Shown: positions 15,101 through 24,598 of the stretch, piece by piece | Position numbering within the stretch: position 1 is the first letter of the stretch | Layout of the letters: the number at the start of each line of letters is the position of its first letter | Source: Coniella vitis | Lineage: Eukaryota; Ascomycota; Sordariomycetes; Diaporthales; Schizoparmaceae | Length of the DNA stretch: 64,000 nucleotides | NCBI GenBank assembly: GCA_011317545.1 | Contig: WUJK01000007.1 | Location: 744,001 to 808,000, forward strand | Direction of reading: 5' to 3' | Translations under genes and position numbers: made by a program | The notes under the pieces: generated by a model | Told to the model about the DNA's origin: nothing | Database searches by the model: none | Seen by the model: the letters and a program-made list of their open reading frames with translations, nothing else

Positions 15101-15296
15101 GTGAGTCATCTCTAATGAGTCTGTGGAGGAACGCAGGGCCTGGGAGCGGTTGAGGTGTAGCGTTGAGCACTGAGAGTCCCTGGGTTGCTGTTGATGGCAG
15201 CGGCGACATTGGTGTCATGGGTGTTGACTCCTTGGTTGCGGACGACGAGGAAGGATCTATCATCTCTCCGGCTTGATAGTGATTTGGTGGGTCCAT
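102..15296 (-). CDS. sidC: Ferrichrome/ferricrocin-type non-ribosomal peptide synthetase (SidC/NPS2-like), 3' end outside window
   Basis: Assembles a hydroxamate hexapeptide siderophore, probably ferricrocin or a relative, in the cytosol. Exon 1 is 15296-8707 and exon 2 is 8598-102; exon 2 ends at a GTAAGT donor, so 5029 residues are visible and a short last exon is missing. Domain order with rough positions of core motifs: A1 (YTSGSTGTPKG ~220, YGPTEAT ~354), T1 (~611), C1 (HHALYDG ~808), A2 (~1279-1407), T2 (~1690), C2 (~1915), T3 (~2301), C3 (~2511), A3 (~2981-3114), T4 (~3389), C4 (~3613), T5 (~3954), C5 (~4171), T6 (~4524), C6 (~4723). The pattern ATC-ATC-TC-ATC-TC-TC is that of fungal ferrichrome synthetases, in which A3 loads N5-acyl-N5-hydroxyornithine. 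All six T domains keep the DS serine. The ATG at 15296 is the first in frame. SidA lies 2.6 kb upstream on the same strand. The exact product (Gly/Ser/Ala content) cannot be fixed from sequence alone. Confidence 0.95.
8599..8706 (-). other. Intron 1 of the NRPS gene
   Basis: A 108-bp intron with donor GTAAGT at 8706 and acceptor CAG ending at 8599. A CTAAG branch-like element lies about 30 nt before the acceptor. The split codon CG|A keeps frame and joins the C2 domain across the junction (…FDR-SHVSNIY…). Without this splice the two long reading frames look like two separate genes. Confidence 0.9.
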
Positions 15297-15304
15297 GATC
15301 TCAT
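15260..15304 (-). promoter_or_regulatory. Short uORF overlapping the NRPS start codon
   Basis: An out-of-frame ATG lies 8 nt upstream of the NRPS ATG and opens a 14-codon reading frame that overlaps the NRPS start. Its TGA stop overlaps an in-frame NRPS Met (residue 12) as ATGA, a layout that could permit termination-reinitiation. Whether the mRNA includes this ATG depends on the transcription start, which the sequence does not show. Confidence 0.35.
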
Positions 15305-17932
15305 AGAATCACGGCAGACTTGCGGCTGCAGAAGGTGTGAGTAAGTCGCAATTATGGCAGATGTTGATATTTGCCTAGAGACAGGAGATAGTCACGGTGA
15401 TGATATGTAGTGTTTTTTCGACAGTACTGGCGATACTGCTTGAGCAGTGCTTTCAAGGGGAAGGGTAGTGAGAGGAGATTTGCAGAGTCTTGGACATATA
15501 ATACGACCGACATGACGGGGCGGCTCAAACAATTAACAACCTTAAGGCAACGCAGGAAGGAGGAGAAGGAGGAGGAGGAACTCCACCTAGGACATGGTAT
15601 AGTAGACGTAGGATCCAGCAGCAGGTGGAAACGGAGTGTGATCCTAAAAGCAAGGCCGGGTGAGTGGGCTGAGCTTGTGGGTGGCCGCGAGCGCAGCATG
15701 GAAGGACAAACGGAGATGAAACTGTCAAAGTAATCCTGGTTCTGGCTCTGGCTCAGGCTCAGACTCACGACCCCCGCCCCCAACCGTTCCCACTTTGACT
15801 CGACGGTATTCACAGTCACGACATGTTGCCCAAGCCCGTGTTGCTGGCCCTTGTCCACTCAGTGCTCGATTGTTTACTTTGTCTCTGCCCTCTTTGGTCG
15901 GCAATGTCAGGATATGGTCCCGTCTTCAGGTCCGTCCGATCAGGGTCAAGGGGCCAACCCTCCCGAGGGGTTGGGCAAAGTACACAGCACACACCACAGC
16001 GCGCCGCGCCGTGATTGGCCTCGAGGGTCGTTAGGCTGGACCGTGCCGTGGGGAATCACCATTATAGCAGCAGCCGCGCCGGGCGTGCTTGGGCCTCATG
16101 GCTCGTTCTACCATGTACCATGGCATGTGCATACAAAGTACAAGTAATAGTGTGTGATGCCACTCGACGATGCATCGATGCGTCGATGCGGCGGGGTGGC
16201 ATTGGTCTGCTGCTGCCTTCCCAGGGCCCTTGGATGGACGATTCATCCGTCGATGGTTTGAAATGCCCGTGCTCTAATTCGCCGCCGGCTCTATCTTGGG
16301 CTTTTGCTGGAGATCCAGATGGACAGGTGGGATGGGGTACATAATATCGCGCCGTGGACAATTTGCAAAGGGGGTCCCGTTGATTGGGTCAGGGATGGAT
16401 GGTTGGTCGATTTGCTCGCTCAGTCGCCCGGCGAGGCTGGGCGTGCTTTGCTACGGCGCAGATGGTGGCATGTGAGACGGACGCGGCCTATGAGCGACGA
16501 GGCAATGGTCATCACGAAGATTTGGAAGGGAAAGCAAAAAGCCATTTTGGGCCCAAGTCGAGAGCGTAATGGGCAAAGGTTGCGGTTATTCCATTGCGTC
16601 ATCATTAGGCGAGATGGAGCAGCGAACAGTTCCCCCTTCAAAATCTCCAGTGTTGCTTTTCCCCCTCACGTGCAAAAGAAACAACCCCGCTACCAACCTG
16701 CAAGCTTGCAAGCTAAGGGCGCTTCAGAACATCTCTCCTTCCTTCCAATATAGAGCTGTTGCCGCTGCTGTTCAGCAGAGTGGGGCGGACCTTGTGTTAG
16801 GCAGCACGGCAAGGCTTGGCAGTGGCAGCCTACTGATTGTGGTAGTGGTGATGGCGGTATAAACCCACTGTAAGCCCTGTACGCAGCACAAGTACACCCC
16901 ACAGCCAGCAGCCCCTGTAGCAGGGCCAGCACGCTCTGTGCTACTACCATACATAGTACAGCTTGCACAGCTACAGGGGCCTCCGGACTGATGTCCGTCA
17001 TCGGTACGCTTTTTTCAGCACTGTTGTACGTAATGAGACGCAAGTTGACCCCCAGGGCAAATGCACTGTGATACGCTTGGGAAAATGCTTGGTCACAGAA
17101 ACGGTACGTACCAGTCTGTACCTTGCAGCAAACATACACAGCTGCACACTGCAACGACAACTCGTATACCCGGTTGGAATATCGCTTGTGGTATCTTGAT
17201 CCTAATTAATGTTTATTATTCTTACGCGGAGTCTGTTGAGGGGATGTTGGAGAGATATCACGAGGACTACCAGACTTTCTTTGTGAACGATGCCTCCCTT
17301 ACCCTTTCTCACCAGAACCAAGAATCTGAAGTATCTTAGTACTTGTTTTTCCTATTTCCATTTCTTAATGTGCCGTGATGACGGTTGGCATGAAGATGCA
17401 TGCGACGGTGATTGCAATGGAGCCAACGATAGCATAGATAGCAGAAGCTACTCCTCCTGCTGCCAACCACGACCGTGAAACCCGCCAGTAGAATAGCTCA
17501 TTTGAGAGCTGTAACCCACCGAGAGCAACTCCAGCAGGCGAGGGCAGTCGTACATAAAACGTAGAAACATCCCCAGATTAACTGATTTGTGATCATATGC
17601 CATTATATACACAGCCTCTGTCTACTTGACCAACTCTTCTCTACTCAACCAATGCTTGTTGGGAAATCCTCGCAAGGACGATCCAAACCTTTGAAAACGA
17701 GAAAAAGAAAAACCAGATTCACTACCATTCAATGCAGACAGAGACGATTCTCTCTTGACTTCCCCTTCCGTTTTGGGGCCTCTCCCATGAACATAAAATA
17801 AGGATAGGATAAGAAAAATTTCAAAGAAGAGTGGGAAAACAATGACCAGACATTGCGAGAATGATTTAGCAAAAAAAAAAAAAAAAGACAGCACCATAAA
17901 TTCACAACATGCCGCCCATTTCAACAACAAAG
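15297..17932. other. Intergenic region: NRPS promoter and sidA 3' flank
   Basis: No convincing gene. Weak HGATAR elements occur at 15386-15391 (AGATAG), 16291-16296 (complement of AGATAG), 17427-17432 (CGATAG) and 17436-17441 (AGATAG). No full ATCWGATAA site was found. One copy of the dispersed word TACATAGTA starts at 16960. A 15-A run lies near 17871-17886, just beyond the sidA stop. Confidence 0.6.
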
Positions 17933-19676
17933 CTATGCAGATTTTCCAAAAATAGCCTCGACCATCTCGCCAGAACGGGTCGACAAGACGGACAGCAGGG
18001 TATCGCTCAACTGAAAAAGAAAACAAAGATTAGCATATCCAATGGAACGGGGCAAGACAAATCTGAAATGCTTAGGGCGCAAGAAACTTACACCGTGAGT
18101 GCCCTCGCAGCAACCTTGCAGCCAGATACCAGATCCAGGCGCAACCGATCCCTTGGTGAATTTGACCTTGTAGTTACGCGACACCTCAAGCACGCGCTTC
18201 TCACCAGCATCCGTTTGAACAGCCCATCTGTCCGCGCGCGGGGGCTCCTCGGGGTTTGTGGGCTCTGCCTGAGGCAGCAGGCCCCATGCCTCCTTGAGCA
18301 TGTCGACGTGCGCGGTCCGGCGGTATCCTGTCGCGGCAATGATGAGATCCACATCAAGCACTTCCTCGCTTGCCGCTCCGTCCACTTCGGGGCTATCCTC
18401 GACTAGACCGTCGGCCTCGAGGCGGACATCGCTGGTAGAGCCCTGCGCCAGCTTGAGGACGAGCTTGCTGCCGTCGGCGCTTTCGTCGACGGCAACAATC
18501 TGGCGGCCACCGAGGATACGGTGGGGCCACTGGGTCTCATCGTGGCCGATTTCACGCTTTTGGTCGTACATCATCTCGAAAAGCGTCTCAATGAGACCGA
18601 GGCGCACCACGCCGTAGTTGGTGGCCTTCGCTTCCTTGATGAGGCTCTGGCGGTATTTTGCTGGCTTGGGGTACAGTCTGTCGACGAATTCTGGGTTGAA
18701 AATGGAGTTGACGCTGGCGGAAAAGGTTAGCTTGCAAAGTCCAGAAAAGACATAGGGGCAAAAATGCGACCTACAATGGCGAGTCGTCGCTGGGCTTCAG
18801 GAACTCAGACTTCATGACCAGGTAGGTCTTGGAGTTGGGGTACAGGTTGGAGACATTGTTAAAAATCTCAGCCGCGCTCTGGCCACCGCCGATAACAGCA
18901 ATCTTGACGGGCGCGTTGCGGTCTGGCAGGAGCTTGGGCGTCATGTAGGCATACTGAGAGGAGTGGATGAGGCGGGCGTGCTTGGCAGGCAGCGGCTTGG
19001 GGATCGAAGCCTGGCCGCCAATAGCGAGGATGACATTGCGGGCGCGGTGCTCGGTGATGTCGCCCGTTGTGTTGTCGCGCTGCACAACGGTAAAGATCTT
19101 GACGCCCTCGGCATCGAGCTGCGGCGACACGGACAGCACCTCGCTGCTGTAGCGCACGACATTGTCAAAGTGGCTTGCGCACCAGCGCAGGTAGTCCTCG
19201 TACTCTGTGCGGGCGGGCAAAAAGGTGTCGAGGTTGATAAAGTCGAGCAGGCGGTCATTCTTGTGCACGTAGTTGAGAAAGGTAAAGTGCGAGCGCGGGT
19301 CGCGCAGCGAGGCCATGTCCTTGAGGAAGGAGATTTGCATCTTGGCGCCAGGGAGCAGCATGCCTGCGTGCCACGCAAAGCGCGCCTGCTTCTCGAGGAA
19401 GAGCACATTGGGGGCCTGCGGGAGCGTGCCGGCCTCGAGCGAGTCGTGGATGGCCACAGCAATGGCCAAGCTGGCAGGACCAAAACCCACGCACAGCAGG
19501 TCGTGCACGGAGTCTGCCTCGGGAGTCTTGAGGTTGGAGGTCCGGCTGGGCCGAGGAGCAGCCGTCTTGTTGTTGTTCTGAGCCGCAGCGGGAGAGCTGC
19601 CGTTGGTGGAAGCACTGTTCAGGTAGCCGTTGCCATTGGAGGCGGCGTGGCTGTCGATCTCACTGTGAGGGGCCAT
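17933..19676 (-). CDS. sidA: L-ornithine N5-monooxygenase (siderophore biosynthesis)
   Basis: Hydroxylates the side-chain amine of L-ornithine using FAD, NADPH and O2, the committed step for hydroxamate siderophores; probably cytosolic. Three exons, 19676-18775, 18713-18092 and 18010-17933, give 533 residues, a normal length for fungal SidA. The FAD-binding motif GFGPAS is near residue 63, the NADPH motif GGGQSAAE near 263 and the ATGYRR motif near 427. The C-terminus LSDTLLSVL…GEMVEAIFG is family-typical. Intron 1 (61 bp, GTAGGT…CAG with a GCTAAC branch) restores SPFVNSIFNPEF. Intron 2 (81 bp, GTAAGT…CAG) restores EGTHG-LSDTLL. The ATG at 19676 is the first in frame; an upstream in-frame GTG is ignored. 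The gene is co-oriented with the NRPS and has GATA-type sites upstream. Confidence 0.96.
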
Positions 19677-20802
19677 TTTCGGGTGGCACAAGGTGATTTT
19701 CGGGTGAGTGCGGAGACAGCGAATTTTCAGTAAAGAGAGGGTGGGTGTATCCAGCACGACTGTGACTGAATAAGCCGTGTGCTGTGAGAGTGTGTGTGTA
19801 TATCGAAGCGGCGAGCGACTGACGACAGCGGCACGTCAACGATGTCTGGTCAACGGGTCGACGTCTTCCACACGTAATCTTCTGTGTTTATTTGCTGCTG
19901 TTTTGGATTCTGCGGAGGCAACGGGAAGAAGCAACAAGCAAAAGACTGTCTGCCTCGGGGGTATCAACAAGCGACTGGAAAAAGGAAAAAAGAGACGAGA
20001 CAGGATTGTGAGGTTCTTCAAAGTCGTCTGACCGCAGCACGATCAAGAAGGGCATGCGCTGGGTTAAGTATTCATCCAAAAAGGCTATTCTCGCAATCAC
20101 GCACTGGAACCAAGCGAGACTGGAGAGTTGCCCCCGTGGAAGTGGAAGTATTATTACGAATTTATTTTTGCTTTGTTATTTCTTTGCAATTCTGGCACCA
20201 CTCATGCAACTACCGCATACTATGTACGCACGGTAAGTACGCCAAACAAGACTCGACGGGGTGTGTGGTGTGCGGTTGGTGGTGTGCGAGTCTTGTATGA
20301 GAGAGCGCGCGCGCACCACAAGCCAGAGCTCCTTGACGGGTTCCCAGATGGGAATACACACTGTGTACTCTGTGCCCCCCCCCCTGCTTTCGAATGTTGC
20401 CATCATTGACTGACCCTGCTGCTTGCGAAAGCCCGCACATCCATGCCAGAGCAGTGCGGAATGGTAACACAGACGCTGTCTGATCAGGGGAGCTGCCAAG
20501 CGTAAAGAATTGCAAATTTAGAGGGCGCAACACAAATGTCAAAACACGGTGCCATCATGGATGGGCGCCGCTAGGGGCAGGTGGGGCAGTGTGGCAGGAG
20601 AGCAGTGCCCCATCGCGAAAGAGGGGCCCCCGGCAGGTCTTGCCAGAGTGGTGCTGCTGCCCGACACAGTCGAGCAAGTTGCGTGAGTGAGCGACTTTGT
20701 GATGGCGACGGGCGGAACTCTAAACGGTGGCCCTGGGCGTGGCTGCAGCATGTGGGGCAGTATTAGCTCCGTTTTGGAGGGGCTTAGAGGCGAGGTCGGT
20801 GA

Positions 20803-20827
20803 TTATCTCTCCATCTGATAAGATCAA
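20803..20827 (+). promoter_or_regulatory. SreA/Sre1-type GATA site (proximal), with a second inverted GATA
   Basis: ATCTGATAA at 20813-20821 matches the extended ATCWGATAA sequence reported for fungal iron-responsive GATA repressors. It extends to ATCTGATAAGATCAA. An inverted TTATCT (AGATAA on the other strand) starts at 20803, so two GATA cores face each other. It lies about 1.1 kb upstream of the sidA ATG, consistent with iron repression of sidA. The function is inferred. Confidence 0.6.
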
Positions 20828-21732
20828 TCAGCAGGCAAGCTCCAGCACAATTAGCGGGGCTGCTTCCGGGCTCGGGCACCCTCGTCACAAATCACTGTGT
20901 GCAGGTTTTCAAGAGAGGCCCGACTGCCTGCTTGTATCCCTGCAGGGTTTGCAGGCTCTGACACCCACTAGCCAGTGCTCAGTATTGCTGGCGGGCCCCT
21001 GCCATGAGCCCTAACTACATAGCAGCTACTCTATGCCAACCCCTCCGTACTTGGTAGTAGATGCCCTGAATGTCTACCAAGGTACGCTGTGCTCACAGAA
21101 GCAGGCCCTGTTGACCTTGCCATCCAACCGCTCTCCATCCAACCCCTCCACAACAGGGCCGCTCAACCTGCTTGATGATGGCAGCGTGCTGCAGTGAGAC
21201 TCAGATCTGGTGATGGCCTCGCCGCATCGGGACACGCCGATGGCACCGTGGGTGTGTGTGGGTGGTGGCTTTCCCGGCGTCGATTGGGGCCTGTCGCCGT
21301 CGCTAGGCCTCTTCTGGGCCCGACTATCGCCTCGATTTCGCCCGTGCTGCAGCAATATGCCAGTTATTTCCAGCAACAGACGGGTTGCGGTTATTGAACA
21401 GGACAACTTGGCTTTTCCTGATGACGCAAGTCTGGTTTCTTAGCGGCACGCTCCAGCAACGCGCAATGTAACCTGCGCTGAGCGAGATGGCGCCATGTAC
21501 ATACCGTCACGCGATGGATGAATACATAGCCTTGCAGCCTGGGCAGTTCTGATGCTATGTGCATAGTGTGGATGGTAAACAGGCGGAGGGCCCACGCCAG
21601 ACGGAGGGCCCAGACAGAAGGCAGGCAGGCCAAGAAGGCAGGCAGATCAAGCAAGCCAAGCAATTTGCGAGCAGAGAGAGCAGGAACCCTAGCGCGAGGG
21701 CAGGGCCCGTCCTTCCCCCAGTACTACCATTG

Positions 21733-21761
21733 ATTGGCTGCAGATGATCTGATAAGATCAA
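21733..21761 (+). promoter_or_regulatory. SreA/Sre1-type GATA site (distal) next to a CCAAT box
   Basis: ATCTGATAA at 21747-21755 lies in a 15-bp word identical to the proximal site. Arms GATCT and AGATC form a perfect inverted repeat around GATA. ATTGG (CCAAT on the minus strand, sidA's orientation) at 21733-21737 is nine bases away. CCAAT is the site of the CBC, which works with HapX in iron regulation in Aspergillus. It lies about 2.1 kb upstream of the sidA ATG. Confidence 0.55.
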
Positions 21762-24160
21762 CTTTCCACCAAAAAGTCGGCATGGTCGGGAAGGTCAGAG
21801 CTTCCTTGCTGGCTCCACCCATGCAACATTAGGTCCTTCCGTACACGGTACTTTGCTCACCCAGCTGACTTCGCCGCCTCGACCTCCCCTTTCGCACCCT
21901 GTTCTGCTCTTTTTCTGGCATTCTCAAAGCCCCAGCAGTGTCCAGGAGCCCTCAACACAAAGTACTCGCTACCTGTCCCAGCCCAGTTTTTCCCACAGCA
22001 GAATGCGCCAGGATAACTCCATTCTCCGCCTCTGCTGTCACTGTTTCGAGCGAAGTCGGATGCCCATTCGTCGTGTTTTGTTGGAGACAAGAAGAAAAAT
22101 TTTCTCTCTGCTTTTCCCCAGCAACGTCGACTTCCTGGTAAGGTGCGAGGCGCACATGCTTGGCGGACCACAGGGCTTCATGCCTGGCCCGTGGGCTCGT
22201 TTAGCGACTGTGGTGTCCATGCACGCCTGCGAGTAAGAAAGCTCGATGGCTTCATTTCTTCTGCTTCTGGGGCGTGAGATGCCGCCATGTCCTTGACGAG
22301 TCTCGGACGATTACCCACCAATCTGTTGGCACGGCTGAGTGTTCATATTCTTCGGCCCTTACGGTTCCCATGCTCTCTGCCATTCTTCCTTGCGCTAATT
22401 ACAGCCGCTTCGTGGCAGACTTCCACGAGTATGCACAGGCAAAAGCGAGCAAGGCGACTTGGACCTATACTATTTGCTGATCACCAAAGCATGCCTTTTG
22501 ACCGTTGTATACATTGCATGATCAACGGCACAGGGCGATCGACTGCCTCGATCTCATTCGCGACCGCCAAAAGCCGACGCCCGAGCCTCTCGGCTCAAGA
22601 CTGGTGCCCGGCCCAGGCAAACACATAGTTGTACATAAGCGTCAAACAGAGAAAAAAAAGGGTCACCTCTGTCAAGAGTCGGCGGCGTTCTGGTCTCCAT
22701 TCAGAGTGGCCAGAGATCCTTAGGTTCAAATTTTACAGTACATATCACAAATGCTGCACTATGAAATGGACTGAATCAACAAGACACCATAGCTGGGCCA
22801 GTCCGATCGGATTCATCCGAGCAACAAACCACAAAAAACGGAACGACATTCATCGTTTGAGAGTACATAGTACATGCAACATCTCAGACCACAATTCACA
22901 TAAATAGTACGTACGCATCGCACTACGTACTACCACATGCAGCTCAGCGTCGAACAGCGGTGTTGGTATGAGATTGGGATATATCCCCGTACTGTATGTA
23001 CAAGTCTCGTATCGGCACTCGTCTCGAGCTCCCCACCTTTTTGAAGAAAAAAAAATCCCCTTCAGAATCCCCACAAAAGCTGCATCAGATAAGTCCTGCC
23101 AAGTCCTCGCTGACACGGAGCTGAATTCACAATTCCTTCTTGAGGCACGAGAACTCGAATACGGCGAGTCCCTAGTGCCTTTACTGTTGCTGTACATGAT
23201 ATGATGCATTCGCGTATATAGAATGCACAATCTTCTCGCAGGGCAATTAAAAAATATGCTCATGAGGATGCTCACGTTCTGTTAGTACAGGCCCATATCG
23301 ATGGGGCTCAACCGGTTCTCAACCATCGTGGACCGCCCTACAACCAGATGGGAATTCCCAGCTGAAATCCCATACTATGTAAAGTCTCCAGCACAAATTC
23401 ACCACGCATTTTACTTCCCACATTTGCATGTGAATACTATGTAGCATATTCCTACGTAAAGAGGCGTGTACCATGTACGTACATCGGCACAATGCGGACA
23501 TCCACAGAACCAAAAAAAAAATGCTCCAATTACTCTAATGATGCCTCGGCCCAAAATTCTGGGCGGCAGCCGAGCCCCTCAACCATATCACAACCATTCT
23601 GAGCACATTCTCCACCGGACCACCAAAGTGATCTGACCAAAAGTTAGCGAAGCCCTAGGAGAATCGTCCAATGTCTTCTATGAATCTTCGGCATGTTCGT
23701 CTGCTATGGTTACACACATGCTTGCTTGGTTGTGGGTTGACAGTTTTCAGAAAGGATCATCAAAAGGGTTCATGGCATGTTTACGTCCTATGTACCGTAC
23801 CAAAAGTATATACATACATACATACACATATATAACCATGATGCTTTGTTGACACGACATCTTTTCCCCCTGCGATTTCCAGTGCCAACGTCTCCATCAG
23901 TAGATGATCGCTCCTCAAGCCCAACTACACAATCATATTCATAGAGGCTCACCAGTAGCGCACCGGCGCAAAACACGCACTTGAAAATTTCAAAATTGGG
24001 CCGGTGGGCCCTGGATGTACTAGATATACATATATATAAATACTCTCACATACATCTGGAGACAGTCGTGCCCCAATTTCTGTAGAAGTTCTGCAAGAAA
24101 ACATTCTTATAAAATCAGGTGGCTGTTTTGCCCAAAAATGGCATTTGGTGATTGCATACA

Positions 24161-24178
24161 TACCTTCACGTGAAGGTA
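24161..24178. promoter_or_regulatory. 18-bp perfect palindrome with a CACGTG core
   Basis: TACCTTCACGTGAAGGTA reads identically on both strands and has an E-box (CACGTG) at its centre. It lies about 430 bp beyond the 3' end of the amidase gene. A bHLH-type factor site is a reasonable guess; no other evidence supports it. Confidence 0.4.
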
Positions 24179-24598
24179 AAGCGATCAGTGGACTTTCTCA
24201 CTGTCTCACTCAGTATTGTTATGCTTTCCCTTGGTGCCTGGAAACTGAAAACCCCCATAGACGGCGCATGTGGTCTGTCAAAGTTAGTTAAAGCTGCTCA
24301 ATTCTTTTTTCTTCTCCCCAATGTAGAGAACCGGCTCCGTCTTCGGCTTGTGCAACACTTCTTTATCCCTGCTCATGCCATTGCTCTGAAGGTGATGTCT
24401 ACCATATGTGTCCATTCTCGTCCGCTAGAATAAGAACGAGAACGAGCAACAAGAATAGTTGAGTGAAGAGGGCAGAGGACAATGTGGAAAGCTGAATGGA
24501 TTGAGATTGGAGAGTAAGTGCAGACTCTCCCATATACGCGCATGCTGTGCGTTACTATGCATCGCGAAAATTATAGCTGGGTATGTCTTTTCAAGCAC

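Larger units (their letters stand above)
19677..24598. other. 4.9 kb intergenic region upstream of sidA
   Basis: No gene could be supported on either strand; short open frames show no recognisable domain or splice-consistent extension. The stretch contains two 15-bp copies of an SreA-type GATA element (20813 and 21747), a CCAAT box, an 18-bp E-box palindrome (24161), several TACTATGTA words (20218, 22864, 23373, 23435) and a C run near 20377-20386. Confidence 0.6.

Noticed and set aside
17933..18610. The sidA C-terminal frame read straight through the last intron
   Set aside because: The 27 extra residues interrupt a block conserved in the family (EGTHG-LSDTLL), and standard donor and acceptor flank them.
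18941..19733. Long overlapping frames on both strands within sidA exon 1
   Set aside because: Shadows of a GC-rich coding exon; only the frame carrying GFGPAS and GGGQSAAE matches a protein family.
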